In this document: piece after piece, positions 18,920 through 26,518 of the stretch
Numbering within the stretch: the first letter of the stretch is position 1
Layout of the letters: the number at the start of each line of letters is the position of its first letter
Assembly (NCBI GenBank): GCA_028284155.1
Contig: JANQSF010000066.1
Coordinates: 24,118 to 88,117 of the forward strand
Source of the DNA: Phycisphaeraceae bacterium
GTDB taxonomy: Bacteria > Planctomycetota > Phycisphaerae > Phycisphaerales > Phycisphaeraceae
DNA: 64,000 nt
Reading direction: 5' to 3'
Made by a program: the position numbers and the translations under genes
The notes under the pieces: generated by a model
Databases searched by the model: none
The model's input: the letters and a program-made list of their open reading frames with translations, nothing else
What the model was told of the DNA's origin: nothing

Positions 18920-19003
18920 CGAATTGGAAAACAACTTGTTGTGTTGACCGAACGCCCGAGTCGTCCCGCGAGCTTGCTTGATGAGTGAACGATGCCCATG
19001 GGC

Positions 19004-19033
19004 GTTGAATCTGAAACGTCACGATTGACGAAA
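19004..19033 (+). promoter_or_regulatory. ECF-type promoter of the B12 photosensor gene (shared element, copy 4)
   Basis: GTTGAATCTG at 19004-19013 (one base off copies 1-3), 15 bases, then CGAAA at 19029-19033. The predicted start near 19040 leaves a leader of about 165 bases. Divergent from copy 3 across about 85 bases. Confidence 0.68.
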
Positions 19034-19205
19034 TCGTTTTGTGGGGACTTGTTGCGTTGAACCAGGATTCGACCAATGTGAATATGTGACACGCTTCGAA
19101 TCTGGCTTAGTGGTTGAGATGGCGACCGATCGAACCAGCTAACTAGATGTGATGTAAGGTTCGCGGGCCGGCCGGCTTCGGGTTAAACTGTTTTTCGACT
19201 GACTC

Positions 19206-20276
19206 GTGAGAATTACCAACATGCTGACTAACCAGACCCTCAGCGGAGTGCTCAGTCAGAGTGTGAACGGTCTGGCCGCTTTTGCGGCTGAGGAGCTGAC
19301 GTCGCGAAGGGCCGCTGCCGGAACGCCGGACAACGCGGGCTTTCGTTATTGGCAGGTCTTCTATGAGGCGCGGATTAACGACCTGGCGGCGGCGCTCGAC
19401 GCAGGTCAGCCGCGACTGTTTACATCTCAGATGCGCTGGTGTCGGGTTGCGATGACGGCCCGCGGTGTCGAAAGCGAAATCGTCCGGGATGCACTCGTTG
19501 CGCTACGTGACGTGCTTGAGACGCAAATGGATGAACAGAGCTTTCGCATGGCTGAGGCGTTTCTTCATGACGCGATCAACGATTGCGACAACGAGCTGGA
19601 ATTACCGCAAACGCTGCTGGACGTCACACACTCGTTAGGCCGACTGGCCGCGCAGTTCGTGCTTGCGGTTTTGGAGGGTCGACGGCGTGAGGCGTGCGCG
19701 CTGGTCACTAAGGCGGTAGACGGCGGGCTGCCGGTAAAGGACGCGTACCTGCACGTCGTCGTGCCGGCTGTACGTGAGATCGGCAGGATGTGGCATGTCG
19801 GCGAGGTGACGGTGGCGGAGGAGCACTTCGCCAGCGACACCGCTCAGGCGTTGATCGCCCAGTTGCAGGAGCGGGCGGACATCGCGCCGCCGATCGGCCG
19901 AACCCTGTTGGCCGCGTCCGTCGCGGGAAACCGTCACGACATGGGCACGCGAATCCTGGCCAACCTGTTCGAGATGGAGGGTTGGCGGGTCGTGTGTCTT
20001 GGCGGCGACATGCCCGGGGCGGATGTCGCGCAGGCGGTCATCGACTTTGAAGCCGACCTGTTGCTGCTTTCGGCCACGCTCCACACGCACCTGCGTGCCG
20101 TCGAACGCACGGTGCAAATCGTGCGGCAGCGTCGGGATGAGCGGGCCGTGCGCGTGCTGGTCGGCGGGCTGGCGTTCGACCAGTCACCGCATCTGGCGAA
20201 GCAATACGGGGCCGACGCTTACGCCGGGTCGGCAGAGGAAGCGCTGCATACGGGCCGGGGCTGGTTCGCCACGTAA
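19206..20276 (+). CDS. CarH-like adenosylcobalamin-binding photosensor without a DNA-binding domain
   Basis: 356 residues from GTG 19206 (an ATG at 19221 is an equally good start). After about 150 residues with no MerR helix-turn-helix comes the CarH/LitR-type light-sensing unit: a four-helix bundle with the W-x9-EH signature (Trp196, His197, Glu206, His207 in MWHVGEVTVAEEHFAS) and a cobalamin Rossmann domain with the lower-ligand motif GNRHDMG (His244). These residues cap and ligate AdoCbl in CarH, where light breaks the Co-C bond. Unlike CarH it cannot bind DNA by itself, so it probably signals to a protein, the adjacent ECF sigma/anti-sigma pair being the obvious candidate. Confidence 0.85.
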   Translation: MRITNMLTNQTLSGVLSQSVNGLAAFAAEELTSRRAAAGTPDNAGFRYWQVFYEARINDLAAALDAGQPRLFTSQMRWCRVAMTARGVESEIVRDALVALRDVLETQMDEQSFRMAEAFLHDAINDCDNELELPQTLLDVTHSLGRLAAQFVLAVLEGRRREACALVTKAVDGGLPVKDAYLHVVVPAVREIGRMWHVGEVTVAEEHFASDTAQALIAQLQERADIAPPIGRTLLAASVAGNRHDMGTRILANLFEMEGWRVVCLGGDMPGADVAQAVIDFEADLLLLSATLHTHLRAVERTVQIVRQRRDERAVRVLVGGLAFDQSPHLAKQYGADAYAGSAEEALHTGRGWFAT

Positions 20277-20330
20277 CGGTCGCAACCATGTCCCTCCAAC
20301 GGGCGGCCCGGCAGATCATGCCTGTAACTC

Positions 20331-20359
20331 ACTGAAACCAACGGGCGAAACGAGTCGAA
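20331..20359 (+). promoter_or_regulatory. ECF-type autoregulatory promoter (shared element, copy 5)
   Basis: ACTGAAACCA at 20331-20340, 15 bases, then CGAA at 20356-20359. The -35 half is weaker (TGAA and CC kept), but spacing is identical to the other four copies. It lies just before the ECF sigma gene, as expected for autoregulation. Confidence 0.6.
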
Positions 20360-20413
20360 TACTCAGGTATTGCGTGATTGACGCTCCACGACGCGACCTG
20401 AGGTTTCGACCTG

Positions 20414-21085
20414 ATGACGACTCCAATGCTAGATTGTGCGGCCGGGCCGGCCGATCGTGCCTGTACGAACCGAGCCGCCAGGCAACGCGTAGCAGACGCC
20501 CGAAAGGAGCGCACGATTAGTCAGGATTCGCAGCCGAGCCTGCTCGCACGGGTCGCGGCCGGTGAACGCGACGCGGTCGAACAATGCCTCGACCAGTTCG
20601 GCGGACTGGTCTGGTCTTTGGCGCGCCGTGCGTGCGCGAACGCGGCGGACGCCGAGGATGCCGTTCAGGAAATCTTCACCGAAGTCTGGACCAGTGCCGA
20701 GCGATATGACGCTTCGATCGCCTCCGAAACGACGTTCGTGGCAATGATCGCCCGCCGCCGGCTGATCGACAAGCAACGCAAGCACGGTCGGCGGCCCCGG
20801 CATGAGTCGCTGGACCCCGCGATCGACAAGCCCGTTCAACCTGCCCGATCGAACCTTGAGATCGAGGATGAAGTCGAGCGCGTCAAGCGCGCCATGGATT
20901 CGCTGAAGCCGATCCAACAGGAAGCGTTGCGGCTCTCGATCTATGAGAATTGCTCACACTCGGAAATCGCGCAGAAGCTTGACCAACCGCTGGGGACGGT
21001 GAAGACCAACATTCGGCGAGGTTTGCTGAAGGTGCGCGAGCTGCTCGGTGTCACGGAAGACGGCGGGGAAGGGGGCGGCGAATGA
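20414..21085 (+). CDS. ECF-type RNA polymerase sigma factor
   Basis: Up to 223 residues: region 2 (ANAADAEDAVQEIFTEVW, then the TTFVAMIARRRLIDKQRK stretch) and region 4 helix-turn-helix (CSHSEIAQKLDQPLGTVKTNIRRG), with the short region-1-free layout of ECF factors. Resembles the ECF group paired with RskA/RskA-like anti-sigma factors. Start: ATG 20414 has no good ribosome site; a strong AGGAG at 20505-20509 sits 6 bases before an in-frame ATT at 20516, where homology-like sequence begins, so a shorter protein of about 189 residues is possible. Overlaps the anti-sigma gene by 4 bases (ATGA). Proposed to recognise the shared GTTGAATCCG-N15-CGAA element. Confidence 0.9.
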   Translation: MTTPMLDCAAGPADRACTNRAARQRVADARKERTISQDSQPSLLARVAAGERDAVEQCLDQFGGLVWSLARRACANAADAEDAVQEIFTEVWTSAERYDASIASETTFVAMIARRRLIDKQRKHGRRPRHESLDPAIDKPVQPARSNLEIEDEVERVKRAMDSLKPIQQEALRLSIYENCSHSEIAQKLDQPLGTVKTNIRRGLLKVRELLGVTEDGGEGGGE

Positions 21086-21939
21086 ACCGCCAACTCCCCC
21101 ACGAGGATAGTCGGATCGCCGAGTTGTTGGGCGACCGGGCGACCGAAGGATTAGATGTGAATCACTCTCGCGAACTTGACCTGTTGATGGATCAGGATCC
21201 GGCCATCGATTCCGACGCCCTGGACGTTCCGGCGGCGGCGCTCAACGTGTATTGGATCCGGGAACAGATCGTGCCGCTGCCGGCGCGGCTCAGGTCGAAC
21301 GTGCTCGAACAGTATGATCAACGCTTGCCGGCGGCACCTGTTCAGCACGTCGAACCGCACGCGGCCGCCGCCACCGACTCACAAGCAGCGGTGGCAGACA
21401 CTCGTGGCGCCCCCTTGCCTGCCTCACGTCGCCCTTTGAACTACTTCGGTTGGCAGGCGCTGGGTTGGTACGCCGCCGCCGCGTCGATTGTGCTGGCGGT
21501 CTTTGCGTGGTGGCCGACGGCAGATGCCCAACTCTCGCCGGCCGACGAACGTCGCGCGCTGCTCGATCAGAGCAACGGCACGCTACAAGTCGCGTGGGCG
21601 CCGTCCACGCACGCGGGCTACGACCGCGTTCGCGGCGATGTCGTCTGGAGCAACGCGCGGCAGGCCGGATTCATGCGTCTCGAAGGCTTGCCGCCCAACG
21701 ACAAGACCAAGCAGCAGTACCAACTCTGGATCGTCGATCCCACGCGGGACAAGCACCCGATCGACGGCGGTGTCTTTGACGTGGCGACGGCGGGAGGCGA
21801 AGTCGTGATCCCGATCGACGCCAAGCTGCCCGTGCGTCGGCCGGCCGTCTTCGCCATCACGCTCGAATCGGTCGGCGGCGTCGTCGTCTCCGACGGCCCG
21901 CTGCTGGTCACCGCCATTGTGCCGGACGACGCGGGCTGA
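21082..21939 (+). CDS. RskA-like membrane anti-sigma factor
   Basis: 285 residues. N-terminal cytosolic part of about 125 residues, a single membrane helix (AAAASIVLAVFAWW) near 135-150 and an external C-terminal domain of the anti-sigma-K factor RskA type (QYQLWIVDP; GVFDVATAGGEVVIPI; FAITLE). No HxxxCxxC zinc motif is seen. Translationally coupled to the ECF sigma gene by an ATGA overlap. Expected to hold the sigma factor at the membrane until a signal releases it; whether the B12 sensor or an external signal does this cannot be told from sequence. Confidence 0.88.
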   Translation: MNRQLPHEDSRIAELLGDRATEGLDVNHSRELDLLMDQDPAIDSDALDVPAAALNVYWIREQIVPLPARLRSNVLEQYDQRLPAAPVQHVEPHAAAATDSQAAVADTRGAPLPASRRPLNYFGWQALGWYAAAASIVLAVFAWWPTADAQLSPADERRALLDQSNGTLQVAWAPSTHAGYDRVRGDVVWSNARQAGFMRLEGLPPNDKTKQQYQLWIVDPTRDKHPIDGGVFDVATAGGEVVIPIDAKLPVRRPAVFAITLESVGGVVVSDGPLLVTAIVPDDAG

Positions 21940-22218
21940 GGCCGTCGGCCCCGCACTCGCTCGTTTGTGGGATTCCTTGAATTGAGCGACTGACTCGTGC
22001 CCCGGCCGTGTCGGCCGAGCGGTTATTCAACGGCGGTCCACACGGCCGACACGGCCGTGGCAGGGATTCGAAACTGCGTTTTACAGCAGTGCCCTTCATG
22101 TCAGCGGCCCGCGGCGGGCGATCGGGCCGCGGCTTTGCAAGTGTTTCTGTCCAGAGCGAATCCATCGGTCGGTCTGCGGCGAAGTCCCTTCTAGAGTTTG
22201 CCAATCCAGAGGTGTTCC

Positions 22219-23196
22219 ATGTCCGACAACGACACGAGACTGACCGCGGGCCGAATCGGTATCGACGACGACCTCGACAAACAACGGATGCGGCGGGCGC
22301 GTCTGTCGCGACTCGAACGCGTCGAGTTCGAGCGGATCCTGCAACTGCCCGTCATGGATTATGTCGATCACGAACGGTTCGCCGAGCCGGACGTGGAGCA
22401 GGTGCTGTTTGCCCCGGCCCAACGTCTGCCGATGCCGAATTGCGACTGGTATCACCCAGCCATGGAAGCCCTGGGCGATACCCGTCGTCGCGAGCGCATG
22501 GTGACACCCGTTCTCACGGCCCGTCAAGAGAAGGCGTTGTTCCTGCAGTTCAATTACGCGCGTTACTGCGTCGCGCAACTTCAGCGTCGATTAAACGACG
22601 CGGAAGGGTCGCCGCGCGAGGCGCGCGAACTGCTCTTCTGGTTCGGCATGGTCGACATCCTGCGTGACATGATCGTGCGATACAACCTCGCCCTGGTGCT
22701 GGCCATGGCCCGCCATGCCGCGGCTTCAAAGCTGGACTACGCGGACATGATCTCGCGCGGGAACGAGGTCCTGCTGCACGCGATCGCCAAGTTCGACGTG
22801 GGCCGCGGGTTTAAGTTCTCGACTTACGCCTGCCGCTCGATCCTCAAGGCGTTCAGCCGAATGGGCGAGAAGGAGACCCGCCGCCGGTCCGCGTTCCCCG
22901 TTTCATTTGACCCGGAGATGGAACGGCCGGACCCGAACGCCGAGCCGATCGACCTCGACCTGAAAGACCGTTTGAACGACCTGCGCGAAGCGTGGCGGGA
23001 GAACAGCCCGGACCTCACACCGCTGGAACGAGACGTGGTCAAGTACCGATTCGCTCTGGACGACGACGGCCCTGAGCGTGGGATGACCCTGTCGCAGGTC
23101 GGCCAACTGATCGGCTATACCAAGGAACGTGTTCGGCAGATCCAGTTGGCCGCACTCGCCAAGATCGCGCGGACACTGGCCAATCGACAGTCATGA
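22219..23196 (+). CDS. Sigma-70 family RNA polymerase sigma factor (non-ECF)
   Basis: 325 residues. Region 2 is recognisable (LDYADMISRGNEVLLHAIAKF, FKFSTYACRSILKAF) and region 4 has the helix-turn-helix (TLSQVGQLIGYTKERVRQIQ). There is no long region 1.1, so it is an alternative factor related to RpoD/RpoS rather than the housekeeping one. The N-terminal 130 residues are charged and unassigned. Start at ATG 22219 with AGAGG 5 bases before. It lies 280 bases after the anti-sigma gene; no shared ECF element was found before it, so a cascade is possible but unsupported. Confidence 0.88.
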   Translation: MSDNDTRLTAGRIGIDDDLDKQRMRRARLSRLERVEFERILQLPVMDYVDHERFAEPDVEQVLFAPAQRLPMPNCDWYHPAMEALGDTRRRERMVTPVLTARQEKALFLQFNYARYCVAQLQRRLNDAEGSPREARELLFWFGMVDILRDMIVRYNLALVLAMARHAAASKLDYADMISRGNEVLLHAIAKFDVGRGFKFSTYACRSILKAFSRMGEKETRRRSAFPVSFDPEMERPDPNAEPIDLDLKDRLNDLREAWRENSPDLTPLERDVVKYRFALDDDGPERGMTLSQVGQLIGYTKERVRQIQLAALAKIARTLANRQS

Positions 23197-23199
23197 CAA

Positions 23200-26097
23200 T
23201 CAATTCGGCAGATCGAAGACCTGAGCCGCGACATCGGCCGGCATGACGGAGGGACCGGGTGCGACATTGGAAAGCGTTTTCCTACGGATACCAAGCTTCG
23301 CGACCAGGTCCATCGGGATGACGATGCGGTATCGTCGCTCCGCATCAATGTCTTCAACGGACACTTTCGGCCACGTGACCAACTCGGAAGTCTTGATCCA
23401 ACGGTTGTGGATTTCAATCAGTTCAGATCCGGACACACTCGCCGTCATCGTTTCCGTTTCACGCCGGCGCACTCGGAAGTCTGCCAATGTGTAGTGCATC
23501 GGGTCTAAGGCCGGCAGCCAGTTGAAGTCGTACCCGCCGAACAAGCCTTTGTCGTTCGGCCCCCACCACAGGGCGATATCCACGCCTGCTTTGTGTCGCA
23601 TGACCTTGACGTGGCTCATCGCCAGCGCCGTGCGGTTGGCGAAACGCTGCGGGGTGCGTACTTCGTCGCCGGGGATCTGAACAAATCGCCAATCCGCACC
23701 CAGTTGCATCTCTCTGCGGATACGCAGGTCGACGCCGCGCACCATCAGATCGGGCTGATCAATCATCTTGAAGCCCGGCGCCCCGGCCAGGAATCGCCGT
23801 GGGTTGTCGCGGAACTGCCGCTGCTCTTGCCCGTTCAGATAGGGCGAGACAACATAGATCAATCGTCGTGGCTGCTCCGGGTTGTAGTAATGAAACCCAA
23901 GCACGGCGCCGCGTAACGGCAGTGGCGTTCGGTTGCCCGCGTGCAGCCGGTCAGCCTCGACGACGAACGGCAATCTCTCCGCGATTTGGCGGATGTACGA
24001 ATTATTCTGGCTCGTGCCGACTAGCAACAGGTTAAAGTCGCGAAGGTCGATGTCTCCCAACTGCGTGTCAGCCCGAACGGGAAAGCGAACTTGGGCCGGC
24101 TTGAAATCGGGTCCACCCGTTCGAGCCAGCAGCTCGGCAGCTTCTTTCAAAAAACGGTTGCCTTGCTCGCCCGCGCCCGTGCCGTACACAATCAACAACG
24201 GCTCGCCCTGAAACAGGTTTGCCGCGGCACCGGCACCGTACTCGGCCCGAGGCGCCGGCTTGTTGGCCTGCGAAGCGGCTTGCACCCAGTTCGGTGGCTT
24301 GATGAGCCGGAGCCGGGTTTGCGCCGGCCCGCGCGTGTGGGCGACCGGTTGGCCGTCCACCACGAGGCGTTGTTCGGCCCGCAGCGGCGTGGTTGACCAG
24401 TCCAACGAGAACTGTTTGATGTTGTCCGTCGTGATGTTGAGCCCGTCCGCTTGCTGGATCGCGTCGATCCGCGCGACCTGATGAGGATCGATGAAGCTTT
24501 CGATTCTCAGCCAGTACGCTCGGCCATCGCGCGGGTGCTCGCATGAGTAAGTGACACGTTTGGGGCTGCGATTACGCTTCAGGCTGAACAGCCAGTCCAA
24601 CGTGGCTAGTGGCGGTTTGCGGATGCCGTGCCCCGCCCTCGCATGCTCATTCAGCTTGGCGTCATAGGCGAGCCCCTTGAGTCGTTGGAATTGCACACGG
24701 ACGTTCCCGATCGCGGATGTCCAATCGTTGACACCATGCTCACAACGGACCGGCAGGTTGCGAAAGTTCTCCAAAGGCAGGTCGTTTCCGAAGGCTACGA
24801 GTGGCACGAGGCCGGCAAATAGATCGGGGCGTTGGGCAGCCGTGTGCATCATGCCCGTCGCGCCGGCCGACGTACCGATCATGTACACGCGGTCTTCGTC
24901 GACGCTGTACACCTGCTTGGTCCGGTCGATCGCTTGCAGCACGTCGTACCGGCTCATGCTTCGATAGCCCCACACACCACGACCCGTCGGCCGAATGCGG
25001 ATAAAGGGACGATCGACTGTCGGCAGCAGCGCGTTCGAGCCGAGCACCTGCACGACTAAGGGATACTTCTTATCCGGCGAGTACCCCGGGGGAAGAACGA
25101 CCTGAAAACTCTGCTTTCGCCCTTCCGCCCGGGAGTGGTAGGTCTCTTGGACGTTCAAAGCACTTTGAGGGCGGCGACCGTCTGCTTGAGGGAGGTGCGC
25201 TCGGAATACCTTGTCCTGAAAAACCGCAGCGGCCGCACCCTGATGTTGCATCAGACCGCGCAGGTTGTGCCCAACATTCGGGACAAGTGTCAAGTGGCTG
25301 GGTATGCCCTTGTCTCTCAAGGCCGTATCGAACGCCACGGCGGATGCTTTCCACGAGTCCCTATCGCCGCAGATCATCAGGAATCGAATGTCGCGCTGAC
25401 GCACCGTGTCGTGATTCTGTTTGAGGAAGTGGTACGTGTTGTTTTGGCGGATCAATTCGGGGTCTGATTTCAGGTTTCGTTCGAGAATATCCAGAATGAA
25501 TCGGCTACGGGACTTCTCCAAGTCAATCGCGCCGCCGCCGTACGCCACGGCGCAACAGAACAGGTTCGGGTATTTGATCGCAAACTTCAGCGCGCCGCTA
25601 GCCCCCATCGAGAATCCATGCACGGCTCGTCCTGCGGGCGACGAGATGGTGCGGAAGCGGCGGTCGATCCTGGGAATCAATTCGCGGATGATCATCGACT
25701 CGACCTTCACCTTGCCGTCGTGATGATCCATGTACCCCGAGCGGAAGCCGTTCGGATAGACCAGAATCACCTCTTGCACGGCCTGCCGTCGGTAGAGATC
25801 GTGCCACGCTTTGGCGGTAAACAGGCTGGACGACTCGTTGCCCCCGCCACCGTGCAGCCAGTAGACGACCGGGTATCGACGTGATCCCTTCTGGTAGCCG
25901 GGTGGCAAGACAACGCAGTAGCCCACACTTGTGTTCATGGAGTCGCTTTCGAACGTCTCATGAATCAAGCCGGGCGTCTGTGCCCGCACTGCGTCCGAAG
26001 GCGGGCGAACCCACTGAGCCGCAAATCCATCGCCGAAACAGCACGCGACCACCAGGCTGGCAAGAATCTGCGATGACAGGAGCCGTGGAAAGATCAT
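23200..26097 (-). CDS. Exported protein with two tandem alpha/beta-hydrolase (esterase) domains
   Basis: 965 residues with a signal peptide (to about FAAQ). First domain, about 40-330: feruloyl-esterase/esterase-D type, with YWLHGGGGNESS and nucleophile elbow GFSMGAS. Second domain, about 335-520: PHB-depolymerase-like, VVLPPGYSPDKKYPLVVQVLG and elbow GTSAGAT. The C-terminal about 440 residues are unassigned beta-rich sequence with a possible further hydrolase-like stretch (LLIVYGTGAGEQGN). Probably attacks ester bonds in plant or algal polymers; substrate unknown. Convergent with the sigma factor gene, separated by only 3 bases. Confidence 0.8.
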   Translation of the reverse strand: MIFPRLLSSQILASLVVACCFGDGFAAQWVRPPSDAVRAQTPGLIHETFESDSMNTSVGYCVVLPPGYQKGSRRYPVVYWLHGGGGNESSSLFTAKAWHDLYRRQAVQEVILVYPNGFRSGYMDHHDGKVKVESMIIRELIPRIDRRFRTISSPAGRAVHGFSMGASGALKFAIKYPNLFCCAVAYGGGAIDLEKSRSRFILDILERNLKSDPELIRQNNTYHFLKQNHDTVRQRDIRFLMICGDRDSWKASAVAFDTALRDKGIPSHLTLVPNVGHNLRGLMQHQGAAAAVFQDKVFRAHLPQADGRRPQSALNVQETYHSRAEGRKQSFQVVLPPGYSPDKKYPLVVQVLGSNALLPTVDRPFIRIRPTGRGVWGYRSMSRYDVLQAIDRTKQVYSVDEDRVYMIGTSAGATGMMHTAAQRPDLFAGLVPLVAFGNDLPLENFRNLPVRCEHGVNDWTSAIGNVRVQFQRLKGLAYDAKLNEHARAGHGIRKPPLATLDWLFSLKRNRSPKRVTYSCEHPRDGRAYWLRIESFIDPHQVARIDAIQQADGLNITTDNIKQFSLDWSTTPLRAEQRLVVDGQPVAHTRGPAQTRLRLIKPPNWVQAASQANKPAPRAEYGAGAAANLFQGEPLLIVYGTGAGEQGNRFLKEAAELLARTGGPDFKPAQVRFPVRADTQLGDIDLRDFNLLLVGTSQNNSYIRQIAERLPFVVEADRLHAGNRTPLPLRGAVLGFHYYNPEQPRRLIYVVSPYLNGQEQRQFRDNPRRFLAGAPGFKMIDQPDLMVRGVDLRIRREMQLGADWRFVQIPGDEVRTPQRFANRTALAMSHVKVMRHKAGVDIALWWGPNDKGLFGGYDFNWLPALDPMHYTLADFRVRRRETETMTASVSGSELIEIHNRWIKTSELVTWPKVSVEDIDAERRYRIVIPMDLVAKLGIRRKTLSNVAPGPSVMPADVAAQVFDLPN

Positions 26098-26518
26098 GTC
26101 GCTCTCAACTCAATTGGGCCGCAATTGTCGGTTAGCAAACGATTTCAGTATAAGAAGTGACCACCTGTGCCAGACTTTGTGGATCAATAAAAGAACGTTG
26201 GTGTAACGTTGCGGTGGCTAGAGCAAGTTCCGATCAGTTGTGTACTGCTTGTATCCACACTTTTTTATAGATGGCCGTCCTCAGCTACATCAGAGTCATG
26301 GCAACTCTCTTGACAGGGGTGGGCGCACGAGGATCGGGTCAGGTGTCGTGCCACCCACCCGACCTTTAGAGTAAGAACTGATTGCGGTAGTCGCGTACCG
26401 TTCTGGTCGATTAACTCAATGAAGGAGCGAGGAGCCTGAAGCTCAATGGGTTATCATGGGTGATTGCCTGCTAAACCGCTCAAGGAACGCGACACGCCGA
26501 GTGTCTTTGCGAAGGAAC
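26098..26518. other. Intergenic region between divergent esterase and DUF1592-type genes
   Basis: About 420 bases, richer in A/T than its surroundings. It should hold both promoters. I see one possible minus-strand -10 (26147-26152), the ribosome site GAAGGA before 26519, and no open frame or RNA worth calling. Confidence 0.5.
26147..26175 (-). promoter_or_regulatory. Weak candidate promoter of the esterase gene
   Basis: On the minus strand TATACT (26152 to 26147), one base from the -10 consensus, lies 50 bases before the esterase ATG. The -35 position reads GTCTGG or TCTGGC, a poor match, so only the -10 supports it. Confidence 0.3.

Noticed and set aside
19054..19083. Possible sixth copy of the shared element (GTTGAACCAG)
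   Set aside because: No CGAA at the required 15-base distance.
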